Of a DNA stretch of 64,000 nt, positions 52,497 to 60,938 are shown piece after piece (positions within the stretch are counted from its first letter, which is position 1; each line of letters opens with the position of its first letter). The notes beneath the pieces were generated by a model. It made no database searches. It saw only the letters and a program-made list of their open reading frames with translations, and was not told the origin of the DNA. Made by a program: the position numbers and the translations under genes. This DNA comes from Pseudomonas sp. ICMP 561. GTDB taxonomy: Bacteria; Pseudomonadota; Gammaproteobacteria; Pseudomonadales; Pseudomonadaceae. The stretch spans positions 124,001-188,000 of the forward strand of contig NZ_LKBT01000045.1 of assembly GCF_002699985.1 (NCBI RefSeq). The letters run 5' to 3'.

Positions 52497-52594
52497 GAAT
52501 CATCCTGTAGCAACGTAAAAAACGTTTGGCATTATGCCCCAAGTGGCCTCATGACCTAGAATGCGGACTTTGCTTCTTCGCTCCGGATACTTTC

Positions 52595-53041
52595 ATGATC
52601 AACGCAAAACTGCTGCAGCTAGTAGTTGACGCCTCCAACGACGGTATCGTCGTCGCCGAGCAGGAAGGTGAGGACAATATCCTCATTTATGCCAACAAGG
52701 CATTCGAAACCCTGACGGGCTATGCCGTCGACGACATTCTGTATCAGGATTGCCGTTTCCTGCAGGGTGACGACCGCCATCAGGCGGCGCTGGACCATAT
52801 TCGCGAAGCGTTGATCAACAAACAGCCGTGCCGCCAGATCGTGCGCAATTACCGCAAGGATGGCAGCCTGTTCTGGAATGAACTGTCGATCACGCCCGTG
52901 TTCAATGAAGCTGATCAGCTGACTTATTTCATCGGTATCCAGAAAAACGTCACGCAGCAGATCGAAGCCGAACAGCGAGTGCTGCAGCTGGAAGCGGAGC
53001 TGAAACTGGCACGCGAAGAAATAGATTCATTGAAAAGTTGA
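52595..53041 (+). CDS. Short LOV photoreceptor
   Basis: 148 residues, a single LOV/PAS domain with no output domain. The adduct-forming Cys is at residue 53 in YQDCRFLQGDDR, flavin-contact residues are in NYRKDGSLFWNELSITPV, and YFIGIQKNVT is the last strand. A C-terminal coiled-coil helix (EAEQRVLQLEAELKLAREEI) should mediate dimerisation. It is very close to P. putida PpSB1-LOV, including the Cys53 numbering, from memory. Blue light should form a flavin-cysteinyl adduct. A LitR-type regulator lies 0.7 kb downstream. Confidence 0.93.
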   Translation: MINAKLLQLVVDASNDGIVVAEQEGEDNILIYANKAFETLTGYAVDDILYQDCRFLQGDDRHQAALDHIREALINKQPCRQIVRNYRKDGSLFWNELSITPVFNEADQLTYFIGIQKNVTQQIEAEQRVLQLEAELKLAREEIDSLKS

Positions 53042-53110
53042 CGAATGGATGTAACAAAACGTTGAATTAAAGGTCTGCTTCCTCAATAACGGGTTCCTTC
53101 GAGCTCCATC

Positions 53111-53719
53111 ATGCCCCACGAAACGCTACTCACTCAGGCTGAGCTGGATTTCATCCAGAGCATGCAGCACAACCCCAAGCTGAACGTGCGCGATGCGACA
53201 CGTAGCCTGACTGTGAACGGCGGAAGGCAAATTCAGGATTTGCTGACACGTCTGGCTGCTCATGAGCAAGTCACGATCCAGGCGCAGTTCGATAACCAGC
53301 AAATGACTTTCCCGCTGCACCTGGTGGAAGACGAATTTCACGCGCTGCATCTGGAACTGGGCGCACCGTCTATCTTCGAGGAAGGGCCACGCATCCGTCC
53401 ATGGCGTCTGACGCTGCCGGAACCGGTAGCGCTGGAGACAGAGAAAGGCGCACAGACCGCGCTGTGGGTGCATGAGATTTCGTTCAAAGGCGTGCTACTG
53501 GAACACCGCAAGACCACGCGGCCTCCCAAGCTCTTCAACGCCTGGTTCGTTCCACCAGGGCACGCGCCGATTTCCATGCGAGGCGCTTTCGAGCGTCTTA
53601 CCGAGTCAGGTCTGGCGGCTTACCGGTTGAGCGACCGGAACAAGGAAGACACTGAACGTCTGCGTCAGTACATCCTGCAACAGCATCGCAAGATGTACCC
53701 GACGATGCACCGCGGTTAA
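53111..53719 (+). CDS. Unknown 202-residue protein (possible PilZ-like)
   Basis: An N-terminal helical segment (about 8-50) is followed by a beta-rich domain (VTIQAQFDNQQMTFPLHLVE, WVHEISFKGVLLEHRK). The pattern resembles degenerate PilZ domains, but the RxxxR and D/NxSxxG motifs are not clearly present, so I leave it as unknown. It is in the same direction as the LOV gene (69-bp gap) and convergent with the MerR gene. Confidence 0.65.
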   Translation: MPHETLLTQAELDFIQSMQHNPKLNVRDATRSLTVNGGRQIQDLLTRLAAHEQVTIQAQFDNQQMTFPLHLVEDEFHALHLELGAPSIFEEGPRIRPWRLTLPEPVALETEKGAQTALWVHEISFKGVLLEHRKTTRPPKLFNAWFVPPGHAPISMRGAFERLTESGLAAYRLSDRNKEDTERLRQYILQQHRKMYPTMHRG

Positions 53720-53728
53720 GCCTCACCC

Positions 53729-54679
53729 TCAGCTATCAAGACGCCCCTTCAGAAACAATTGCAGACCACGCTGCATGGCAAGCCCCTCGCTGCCGATGCA
53801 GGCAACCGGCGAGCCGTCCAGCGCTTCCCGAGCAAGATCCGCCCCTTCGCCCGCCAACAGCAGCGGACAATCCAGTGCCAGCGAGAGACGCTTCAGACGA
53901 CGAGAAAAGTCCGGGGCTGGCGGATGATTGCTGTAGAGCACCACGGCAACGGGCTCGACCTTGCCGCACACCAGTGTCAGCTCTTCCAGTGGCTGCCCCA
54001 GGGCCAGCACTTGAATGTCCAGATCCGGGCTGCCAATCAATAGCCCGGCAACCCACAGCTCCAGTTCCCGGCACTGCTCAGGCACGGCAGCGAGAATGAC
54101 CTTGTGCGCTGCCGAGCCACGAGCGAACTGCAGGCGCTGCGATGCTCGTGCACGCAGGAAGCTGTCCAGAAACAGCCACTCACTGGCCTGACCGAACTGA
54201 TCATGATGCAGAAGCAACTCTCTCCAGACCGGCAGAAACACGTCTTCGAACACCACCGTCAGCGGATAAGTCGAGAAGACCCGGCCATAGAGTTGCTCAA
54301 GGCGCGCGTCATCAAACGTCCCTACTGCCTGTTTTATCTGCTGCTGCAATTGCGCCCAGTCACCGGGCAGAACATCGCTGTCGAGTGCCGATGCCTGTAG
54401 CCGAACGTCATTGGTCTTCTCCAGAATCTTGCCGACTTTGCTCACTGCGACGCCGCGCTCGATCCAGCCAAGGATACTGCGCACTTCGTCGATATCGGCC
54501 TGTGAGTAAAGACGATGCCCGCTTTCTGTGCGAGTTGGCTGAATCAGACCGTAGCGCCGCTCCCAGGCACGCAAGGTGACCGGGTTGATGCCCGTGATAC
54601 GGGACACTTCGCGAATGGGGAAGAGTTCTTCTTGCTTTAGACCGGAGCAAGGGTCCAGGCCAGTAGCGGATTCAGTCAT
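53729..54679 (-). CDS. MerR-family LitR/CarH-like regulator without cobalamin-binding histidines (class II type)
   Basis: 316 residues. The MerR helix-turn-helix (FPIREVSRITGINPVTLRAW, residues 20-39, then RRYGLIQPTRTESGHRLYS) is followed by a B12-binding-like region (about 105-310). In CarH-type proteins a Glu-His pair and an ExH motif hold cobalamin; here these read ASEWLFLD (Glu167-Trp168) and PEQCREL (201-205), so the expected His residues are absent. This is the pattern I recall for class II LitR proteins (P. putida PplR1), which work with a short LOV protein. The start at 54679 is the Met just before the domain. Confidence 0.82.
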   Translation of the reverse strand: MTESATGLDPCSGLKQEELFPIREVSRITGINPVTLRAWERRYGLIQPTRTESGHRLYSQADIDEVRSILGWIERGVAVSKVGKILEKTNDVRLQASALDSDVLPGDWAQLQQQIKQAVGTFDDARLEQLYGRVFSTYPLTVVFEDVFLPVWRELLLHHDQFGQASEWLFLDSFLRARASQRLQFARGSAAHKVILAAVPEQCRELELWVAGLLIGSPDLDIQVLALGQPLEELTLVCGKVEPVAVVLYSNHPPAPDFSRRLKRLSLALDCPLLLAGEGADLAREALDGSPVACIGSEGLAMQRGLQLFLKGRLDS

Positions 54680-54796
54680 GACGAGGATCGCTTGAAAACA
54701 ATCGGCGCATTGTACGCCTGCACCGGGCTTATTTCGCAAAAACAGGGCCCAATACGGCTATTCGTCAGGGAATTACTGCCGCCCTATAGCTTATTC

Positions 54797-54818
54797 AAGG
54801 ATTTCAGGAATAATCCTT
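54797..54818. promoter_or_regulatory. Inverted repeat in the LitR-like / monooxygenase divergent promoter
   Basis: AAGGATT-N8-AATCCTT, perfect 7-bp arms, in the 237-bp region between the MerR gene and the divergent gene at 54917. It is a candidate MerR-type operator. Confidence 0.35.
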
Positions 54819-54916
54819 GCTTGCTTGAACAACGAAGCTGACGCCGCCCACCACCCCGGAGCTGCGTCATGTGACTTCCTTACCCGGGAATCTCACTCGT
54901 TTATCGGAGATACATA

Positions 54917-55486
54917 ATGTCTACCACTCCTGTCACCCTGCTGGTTGCGCGCCGCGTTGCCCATGGCCGCTATCAGGAACTGATCGCCTGGCTGCATGAA
55001 GGCGAAAGACTGGCCACCGATTTTCCCGGTTATCTGGGCTCAGGCGTGCTCGCGCCGCCACCCGGAGACGACGAATTCCAGATTATTTTCCGCTTTGCCG
55101 ACGCTGAAACCATGCACGCCTGGGAGCATTCCGCCTCCCGAAGCTCCTGGTTGGTGCGTGGCAGCGGCCTGTTTGCACAACCTTCAGAGCATCGCGTCAG
55201 CGGGATCGACGGCTGGTTCGGCGCAGCTGGCCAACGCCCACCACGCTGGAAGCAGGCCGTAGCCATCTGGCTGGCATTCTTTCCGGTGTCGCTGCTGTTC
55301 AACTTCGTACTCGGCCCGTTGCTCAATGACTGGCAATTGGTACCACGCATCATGATCAGCACAATGATCCTCACGCCGCTGATGGTCTTCTGGTTCATCC
55401 CGCTGTCGACCCATCTGCTGGCCGGCTGGCTGAATCCGGAACCTGCCCCTGGCCGATCAGGCTCTGAGTCTGTGCGCAGCAATTGA
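54917..55486 (+). CDS. Antibiotic biosynthesis monooxygenase-domain membrane protein
   Basis: 189 residues. An ABM ferredoxin-like fold (residues about 5-100: VTLLVARRVAHGRYQELIAW) is followed by two transmembrane helices (about 112-137 and 145-167). Such ABM-plus-two-helix proteins are common in proteobacteria with unknown function. It is divergent from the LitR-like regulator and therefore a candidate target of it. The start follows GGAGATACATA. Confidence 0.82.
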   Translation: MSTTPVTLLVARRVAHGRYQELIAWLHEGERLATDFPGYLGSGVLAPPPGDDEFQIIFRFADAETMHAWEHSASRSSWLVRGSGLFAQPSEHRVSGIDGWFGAAGQRPPRWKQAVAIWLAFFPVSLLFNFVLGPLLNDWQLVPRIMISTMILTPLMVFWFIPLSTHLLAGWLNPEPAPGRSGSESVRSN

Positions 55487-55603
55487 ATCAAGCTGGCCCG
55501 GAAGCGTTGAGCTGCCGGGTCCGGAGCACCCCCGCCGCAACAAACTTCGGTATGCTATGCGCTCTCGTGACGACACCACTGAACGCATGCCAAACAGTTG
55601 CTA

Positions 55604-56293
55604 ATGAATAATCCAATCCTGATTACCGGGGCCAGTCAGCGGGTCGGGCTTGAACTGGCTATCGAACTGGCCAAAGCGGGCCATTTTGTAGTCAACGCCA
55701 GCCGCAGCATTGCGCACACCCCTGCACACCCGAACATAGTTTCGTTTCAGACGGACCTGCTGCTTGCAGAAGACCGGATGGCACTTGTCGGCTATCTGAA
55801 AGCCAATTACACCGGCCTTCGTGCCGTGATTCATAACGCATCACTTTGGCTTGATGACAGCGTCGACAACCTGAACACCATGTTCAAGCTGCACATGGAA
55901 GCGCCCTATCACTTGAACCATGAGTTGGCACCACTGCTGGCCATGAGCGAGAAGTCGGACATCATCCATATCTGCGACGAAACCTCATCGCGAGGCAGTA
56001 AAAGCCATATCGCCTACGCAGCGACGAAAGCTGCACTGCAGAACATGGTTCTGTCGTTCGCCGAAAAGCTCGCGCCTGATATCCGGGTCAACGCCGTCTT
56101 GCCGGGCCTGCTGATCCTCAAGGAAAACAGCGATGAGGCCTATCGCAGCCAGACACTTAAAAAAGCCTTGCTCGAGTTCGAACCCGGCTCCAGGCCTTTG
56201 ATCGATGCGGTGTTCTATCTGCTCAATACGCAATACAGCACTGGAAGCAGCGTGGTCGTTAATGGCGGCCGGCATCTCAAGAAAGGGATTTGA
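55604..56293 (+). CDS. folM: Dihydromonapterin reductase FolM (SDR)
   Basis: 229 residues from the ATG at 55604. The pteridine-reductase signature TGASQRVG (residues 7-14), NASRS as NADP selector, HNASLWLDD and YAATKAAL (catalytic Tyr and Lys) are all visible, and the Gly-to-Gln/Arg change in the glycine loop separates FolM from ordinary SDRs. It reduces dihydromonapterin to tetrahydromonapterin, the cofactor of phenylalanine hydroxylase in Pseudomonas. It is followed by DUF1244 and HopJ genes. Confidence 0.88.
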   Translation: MNNPILITGASQRVGLELAIELAKAGHFVVNASRSIAHTPAHPNIVSFQTDLLLAEDRMALVGYLKANYTGLRAVIHNASLWLDDSVDNLNTMFKLHMEAPYHLNHELAPLLAMSEKSDIIHICDETSSRGSKSHIAYAATKAALQNMVLSFAEKLAPDIRVNAVLPGLLILKENSDEAYRSQTLKKALLEFEPGSRPLIDAVFYLLNTQYSTGSSVVVNGGRHLKKGI

Positions 56294-56368
56294 AAACGCG
56301 CTTCAAATCCCTCATGTTGGCGGGGCTATCATGCTTCGCCTCCCCCCATTGAAAGTGGCAGGAATGAT

Positions 56369-56665
56369 ATGACTGACCAACAACGCCTTGAACTCGAAGC
56401 AGCGGCCTTTCGCAGGCTCGTTGCGCATCTGGACAGCCGCAAGGATGTGCAGAATATCGATTTGATGAACCTGTCCGGCTTCTGCCGTAATTGCCTGTCC
56501 AAGTGGTACAAGGCAGCCGCCGACGAGAAACACATTGAGGTCAGCCTCGATGAGGCTCGCGAAGTGGTTTACGGCATGCCGTATAGCGAGTGGAAAGCCC
56601 AATACCAGAAAGAAGCCAGCGTCGAGCAGCAAGCGACGTTTGCCAAGGAAACCAAGCATGACTGA
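56369..56665 (+). CDS. DUF1244 protein
   Basis: 98 residues, helical. The family signature LMNLSGFCRNCLSKWY with its CxxC and the segment YGMPYSEWKAQYQ are present. DUF1244 is widespread in proteobacteria, with unknown function. Its stop lies inside the start region of the HopJ gene (8-base overlap), indicating translational coupling. Confidence 0.88.
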   Translation: MTDQQRLELEAAAFRRLVAHLDSRKDVQNIDLMNLSGFCRNCLSKWYKAAADEKHIEVSLDEAREVVYGMPYSEWKAQYQKEASVEQQATFAKETKHD

Positions 56666-56999
56666 TCTGAATACACTGCGCGCCAGCCTTGAAAGCGGTG
56701 AGCATCTCTTCGCTGACACCCTGGCATTCATCGCCGCTGGCTATGATTACCAGCCACAGGCGTTTACCAACGGCGGCGTGGAAAACGCTGCTGGCCAGAA
56801 CGAAGGCTCATGCAAGACATTGGGCCTGGCGCTGCTGGAAGGCCTGAGCGACGAACAGGCGCTATTGGCTTTTGGCGAACATTATCGTTCGGTTGTCGCT
56901 ACGCCAGACGGCAGCGATCACGGCAATATCCGTGCACTGATCGCCAATGGGTTGGCGGGCGTGAAGTTCGCGGACGAGCCGCTGACGCGCAAGGCTTGA
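56658..56999 (+). CDS. HopJ-family protein
   Basis: 113 residues. The HopJ pattern LFADTLAFIAAGYDYQPQAF, TNGGVENAAGQNEGSCKTLG and PDGSDHGNIRALIANG is complete. Although named after a P. syringae type III effector, the family is found in many non-pathogens and is probably housekeeping. The start ATG overlaps the DUF1244 end. Confidence 0.88.
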   Translation: MTDLNTLRASLESGEHLFADTLAFIAAGYDYQPQAFTNGGVENAAGQNEGSCKTLGLALLEGLSDEQALLAFGEHYRSVVATPDGSDHGNIRALIANGLAGVKFADEPLTRKA

Positions 57000-57046
57000 G
57001 CCTGCAGGATCAAAAACAAGATAAGTATATGAATTGAAACGCTTTC

Positions 57047-57137
57047 CTGTAGGAGTGAGCTTGCTCGCGATAGCGGTAGATCTGTAGAGAAATGATCGTC
57101 TGACCTAACGCTATCGCGAGCAAGCTCACTCCTACAG
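57047..57137. repeat. REPIN hairpin
   Basis: CTGTAGGAGTGAGCTTGCTC and GAGCAAGCTCACTCCTACAG, perfect 20-bp arms with inner pairing (GCGATAGCG with CGCTATCGC). Same class as 3712-3819. Confidence 0.9.
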
Positions 57138-57208
57138 AATTAAGTGTTTTCTCCACCGACAGCGCTGTATCAAGGAGATCGCGGGACCCCATGCGGGAGT
57201 TTCGCGTC

Positions 57209-57237
57209 AAAAAAAACCGGCCTGGGCCGGTTTTTTT
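57209..57237. terminator. Bidirectional Rho-independent terminator
   Basis: A8-CCGGCC-TG-GGCCGG-T7: symmetric stem with A and T runs. It serves the HopJ side and the convergent trxB gene. Confidence 0.92.
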
Positions 57238-57258
57238 ATTGCTGCTGAACAGCCGCTA

Positions 57259-58221
57259 TCAGAACGAAGCGTTCGCCAGGCCGTCCAGATACCGCTCGGT
57301 ATCCAGTGCAGCCATGCAGCCTGCGCCAGCCGAAGTGATGGCCTGGCGGTAAACGTGGTCAGCCACGTCGCCTGCCGCAAACACACCCTCAACGCTGGTT
57401 GCAGTGGCATTGCCTTCACGGCCGCCCTGCACAACCATGTAACCGTCTTTCAACGCCAGCTGGCCTTCGAACAGCGAGGTGTTTGGCGTGTGGCCGATGG
57501 CGATGAACACACCGTCCACTTTCAGCTCGGAGGAGCTGCCATCGTTGTTTTTCAGACGTGCGCCGGTCACACCCATGTTATCGCCCAGCACTTCGTCCAG
57601 TGTGGCGTTCAGCTTGAGCTCGATCTTGCCTTCGGCAACCCGGGCATGCAGCTTGTCGATCAGGATCTTCTCGGCGCGGAAGGTCTCGCGACGGTGAACC
57701 AGAGTCACTTTGCTGGCGATGTTAGCCAGATACAGCGCTTCTTCAACAGCGGTGTTGCCACCGCCCACTACCGCCACTTCACGGTTACGGTAGAAGAAAC
57801 CGTCGCAGGTTGCGCAGGCCGAAACACCTTTGCCCATGAAGGCTTCTTCAGAAGGCAGGCCCAAGTAGCGAGCGCTGGCACCGGTAGCAATGATCAAAGC
57901 ATCGCAGGTGTAGGTGCCGCTGTCGCCTTTCAGGCTGAACGGCTTGCCAGCCAGGTCCACAGCATTGATGTGGTCGAAGACGATTTCAGTCTCGAAACGC
58001 TCAGCGTGTTCACGCATACGCTCCATCAACACCGGGCCGGTCAAACCATGCGGATCGCCAGGCCAGTTATCAACCTCGGTGGTAGTGGTCAATTGACCGC
58101 CAGCCTGCATGCCGGTGATCAGCAAAGGCTTGAGATTGGCACGCGCGGCATACACCGCAGCGCTGTAACCGGCAGGGCCAGAGCCGAGAATGATTACCCG
58201 GGAATGACGTACATCAGACAT
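57259..58221 (-). CDS. trxB: Thioredoxin reductase
   Basis: 320 residues. The FAD motif GSGPAGYSAAVYAARA (about 13-28), redox-active CATC (Cys135 and Cys138), the NADPH motif GGGNTAVEEALYLANI and the second FAD motif FAAGDVAD are all in place. It reduces thioredoxin with NADPH. The next gene upstream, 141 bases away in the same direction, is a 2-Cys peroxiredoxin, so the two may form an antioxidant unit; in P. aeruginosa I recall trxB2 next to a peroxiredoxin gene (ahpB). Confidence 0.96.
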   Translation of the reverse strand: MSDVRHSRVIILGSGPAGYSAAVYAARANLKPLLITGMQAGGQLTTTTEVDNWPGDPHGLTGPVLMERMREHAERFETEIVFDHINAVDLAGKPFSLKGDSGTYTCDALIIATGASARYLGLPSEEAFMGKGVSACATCDGFFYRNREVAVVGGGNTAVEEALYLANIASKVTLVHRRETFRAEKILIDKLHARVAEGKIELKLNATLDEVLGDNMGVTGARLKNNDGSSSELKVDGVFIAIGHTPNTSLFEGQLALKDGYMVVQGGREGNATATSVEGVFAAGDVADHVYRQAITSAGAGCMAALDTERYLDGLANASF

Positions 58222-58362
58222 GACAGACTCCTATCGACCGACCATTGACGCCGTGGTCGTACCGGCTGGAATAAAAAGGATCACCGATAAGCACTTGGGG
58301 AAGGCTCAGAAACACGGCAATCCTGAAAAAATTGAGGCTGCGACCAAAGCCGCAGCGACGTG

Positions 58363-58962
58363 TTACAGGCTAGTAGCGTTTTCGGCCAGGTAATCAGCAA
58401 CGCCTTTTGCGTCAGCTTTCATGCCTTTTTGACCTGGACGCCAGCCCGCTGGACAAACTTCGCCGTGCTCTTCAGTGAACTGCAGCGCTTCAACCAGACG
58501 GATCATGTCTTCAACGTCACGACCCAATGGCAGGTTGTTCACCACCTGGTGTTGAACAACGCCTTCACGGTCGATCAGGAACGAAGCACGGAGTGCTACG
58601 CCGGCATCATGCTCGATACCGTAAGCGCGGGTGATCTCGTGCTTGACGTCAGCAACCATGGTGAATTCGACTTCGCCGATGCCGCCCTTTTCTACCGGGG
58701 TGCTGCGCCATGCGTAGTGAGTGAACTGCGAGTCGATGGAAACACCTACCACTTCAACACCCAGCTCGCGGAACTTAGCGATGCGGTTGTTATGGGCGAT
58801 GATTTCCGAAGGGCAAACGAAGGTGAAATCCAGAGGCCAGAAAAACAGCACAACGTATTTGCCACGCAGCGAGGACAGTTTGAAGCTGTCAACGATGGAG
58901 CCGTCGCCCAGCACTGCTGCTGAATCGAAATCCGGTGCCTGTTTGTTTACCAGTACGCTCAT
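58363..58962 (-). CDS. Typical 2-Cys peroxiredoxin (AhpC/Prx1 type)
   Basis: 199-200 residues. The peroxidatic Cys50 is in DFTFVCPSEI (Ser where most have Thr) and the resolving Cys170 is in GEVCPAGW; a conserved catalytic Arg lies in the ASFLIDREG region. It reduces hydroperoxides, recycled by thioredoxin/TrxB. The start at 58962 (MSVLVNKQAPDF) follows a strong GGAG. An OxyR-type site was not identified in the upstream region. Confidence 0.94.
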   Translation of the reverse strand: MSVLVNKQAPDFDSAAVLGDGSIVDSFKLSSLRGKYVVLFFWPLDFTFVCPSEIIAHNNRIAKFRELGVEVVGVSIDSQFTHYAWRSTPVEKGGIGEVEFTMVADVKHEITRAYGIEHDAGVALRASFLIDREGVVQHQVVNNLPLGRDVEDMIRLVEALQFTEEHGEVCPAGWRPGQKGMKADAKGVADYLAENATSL

Positions 58963-59172
58963 GATGTCTCCTTGGAGGATCAAATTTGAAAGGGATAGGT
59001 TGAGAAATTGATGGCCAGCCTATCGGGGCTGCAAAGATTAAGGAAATATCGTTTCACAATCCACCTCATAGGCAATCCCTATTCCGATAAGCCCTTTATT
59101 CAAGCCGTTGGACAAATTTTACGCTCATGGGTTTATTACTGCGAATGTCCATCTTCCCAGGCCCAAACATAA

Positions 59173-59265
59173 CTGTAGGACCGGCTTTAGCCGGGAGAGG
59201 GCCAGCGCATTCGGCGCAAATGCAGCGTCTGGAATTACGACCTCGCGGCTGAAGCCGCTCCTACG
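59173..59265. repeat. REPIN, interrupted by the MITE-like element
   Basis: CTGTAGGACCGGCTTTAGCC is the left arm; the right arm GGCTGAAGCCGCTCCTACG is followed directly by the 140-bp element. Joining 59265 to the bases after the element restores a normal REP end. Confidence 0.7.
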
Positions 59266-59405
59266 CAGACTGTGTGAAAACGTAGCGAGCGACGGCAAGA
59301 CAAGGCAAAAACAGGCGAAAAAGCGGAGTCTAGGTGTTCTAAATGAGCATTTTTCGCCTGTTTTTAACGCAGTATTGCCGAGCGCAGTAGTTTTCACACA
59401 GTCTG
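59266..59405. mobile_element. 140-bp MITE-like element with 16-bp terminal inverted repeats
   Basis: The ends are CAGACTGTGTGAAAAC and GTTTTCACACAGTCTG (perfect inverted repeats). The interior is also palindromic (AAAAACAGGCGAAAAA with TTTTTCGCCTGTTTTT). It is flanked by the 4-bp direct repeat TACG (59262-59265 and 59406-59409), consistent with target-site duplication. It has no coding capacity and would need a transposase in trans. Confidence 0.75.
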
Positions 59406-59518
59406 TACGGGCACGCACAATTTGGCGGTCTGAAGCCGGTCCCAACGCGCCAACACCGCTTTCACCCGTCAGGCAAAGCCGGTAATGTCGGCGGGTTTTC
59501 CATCATTCGGAGGCTGCC

Positions 59519-60274
59519 ATGCCTGCTCCCGCTCTCTCGGGCCCGCAATATCTGCGTGAAGGCCTGAAACTGGTGCTCAGCCCAGGCCTGCGTCTTTTTG
59601 TGCTGCTGCCCCTGACCATCAACTTGTTGCTGTTCGGTGGCCTTATCTATCTGGCCATGCATCAGTTCAGCATGTGGGTCGATACGCTCATGCCCGAACT
59701 GCCAGGCTGGCTGAGCTTCCTTAGCTATATTCTCTGGCCACTGTTCGTCGCTCTGGTGATATTCATGGTGTTCTTCACCTTCACCATGCTCGCCAACATC
59801 ATCGCCGCGCCATTTAATGGCTTCCTTTCGGAAAAGGTGGAAGTGGTCGTCCGCGGCACTGATGACTTTCCACCCTTCAGTTGGGGTGAACTGATTGTCA
59901 TGGTGCCACGCACCTTTGGCCGGGAAATGCGCAAATTGGGCTACTTCCTGCCTCGCGCCATCGCCCTTTTCATTCTGTCGTTCATCCCCGTGGTCAACCT
60001 GATTGCCGCGCCGTTGTGGCTGCTGTTCGGGGTCTGGATGATGGCGATCCAGTACATCGACTATCCGGCAGACAACCATAAGCTGGGCTGGAATGAAATG
60101 CTCGCGTGGCTGCGCGCCAAACGCTGGCAGAGCCTGAGCTTCGGCGGCATCGTTTATGTCGCGCTGCTGATCCCGGTGATCAACATCCTGATGATGCCGG
60201 CGGCTGTCGCTGGCGCGACTTTATTCTGGGTGCGGGAGCGAGGCGAAGAAGCGTTACTGACGCATAAATCCTGA
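59519..60274 (+). CDS. cysZ: Sulfate transporter CysZ
   Basis: 251 residues with membrane helices at about 24-47, 66-92, 140-165 and 200-225. The opening LSGPQYLREGLKLVLSPGLR and the APFNGFLSEKVE and FIPVVNLIAAPLW motifs identify CysZ. It imports sulfate for cysteine synthesis. A terminator follows immediately. Confidence 0.93.
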   Translation: MPAPALSGPQYLREGLKLVLSPGLRLFVLLPLTINLLLFGGLIYLAMHQFSMWVDTLMPELPGWLSFLSYILWPLFVALVIFMVFFTFTMLANIIAAPFNGFLSEKVEVVVRGTDDFPPFSWGELIVMVPRTFGREMRKLGYFLPRAIALFILSFIPVVNLIAAPLWLLFGVWMMAIQYIDYPADNHKLGWNEMLAWLRAKRWQSLSFGGIVYVALLIPVINILMMPAAVAGATLFWVRERGEEALLTHKS

Positions 60275-60282
60275 AACTAATA

Positions 60283-60310
60283 AAAAGGCCCTTGATTGGG
60301 CCTTTTTTTT
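60283..60310 (+). terminator. Rho-independent terminator after cysZ
   Basis: AAAAAGGCCC-TTGATT-GGGCCTTTTTTTT: a strong stem with a T run, 9 bases after the cysZ stop. Confidence 0.93.
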
Positions 60311-60465
60311 ATTATCGCCACAAGAAGTCAAGCTCAACCAAACTTACCGACAATTAATATAAAAAGAAATATCCCACACCTCTATCCAATACTTCCTACA
60401 AACACCAAAAACGCCATTAAAACCTGCCCGGCAAACCATTGCCTATTAATGGCAAACACCTGCCG

Positions 60466-60495
60466 ACTTCCTACAAAACTCTTTCTGTAGGAAGT
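60466..60495. promoter_or_regulatory. Candidate activator (UAS) site upstream of the sigma-54 promoter
   Basis: ACTTCCTACA-N10-TGTAGGAAGT, perfect 10-bp arms. It lies 84 bases upstream of the -24 element, a normal distance for an enhancer-binding protein. Half-site-like copies occur at about 60387 and 60560. The core TCCTACA also occurs in REP ends, so this could be REP-derived. Confidence 0.4.
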
Positions 60496-60578
60496 TTACG
60501 TAGGAGCATAACTCCGTTTTCCATCTCGCCTTATTTCATTAACAGTTGCAACCACTCTATTTCCTACACGAAAGAATC

Positions 60579-60594
60579 TGGCACTCCTGTTGCT
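60579..60594 (+). promoter_or_regulatory. Sigma-54 (-24/-12) promoter
   Basis: TGGCACTCCTGTTGCT fits the consensus TGGCAC-N5-TTGC(A/T) exactly, with GG at 60580-60581 and GC at 60592-60593. The start of transcription would be near 60605, 22 bases before the next start codon. Confidence 0.75.
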
Positions 60595-60626
60595 ATGAGA
60601 GTTATAAAACAAGGAGTGAGCAAAAC

Positions 60627-60917
60627 ATGGAAATCAAGGCAAATCCCGTCCACCCCAATGCTGCAACCGCGCCAAAGAAAAACCCACAGGCCGACTCCAC
60701 AGGGTTCGCGAAAATCCTGAATAACATGACCCAACCAAAACCCGCTCAAAAAATCGAAGCACAGCCCGCCGCATTGTGCCGCCAGATCAAACCGCGTTCA
60801 CACCTGCAACTGACCAGTCTCAACCCAGTAGGCACCCTGCACAAGCCAAAGCCTGCGGCGCTGGAAACAATCGGCGAGTCGCGGATTTTACCGTTTGTTT
60901 TATCGACTACACGCTAG
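60627..60917 (+). CDS. Unknown 96-residue protein under sigma-54 promoter
   Basis: Not recognised. Lys/Pro/Ala-rich with few predicted structured segments (GFAKILNNM near residue 28 is a short helix). No signal peptide. The start at 60627 (MEIKANPVHPN) has the strong site AAGGAGTGAG upstream and lies 33 bases past the sigma-54 promoter; the in-frame residues upstream would include the promoter. The next gene follows 21 bases later. The disordered, polar character would suit a secreted or regulatory protein, but this is only inference. Confidence 0.55.
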   Translation: MEIKANPVHPNAATAPKKNPQADSTGFAKILNNMTQPKPAQKIEAQPAALCRQIKPRSHLQLTSLNPVGTLHKPKPAALETIGESRILPFVLSTTR

Positions 60918-60938
60918 ACATGCGGATCAGGAGCAGCA

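Noticed and set aside
56658..56999. HopJ as evidence of a type III secretion locus
   Set aside because: HopJ-family genes occur in many non-pathogens in housekeeping contexts, and there is no hrp box or secretion gene nearby.
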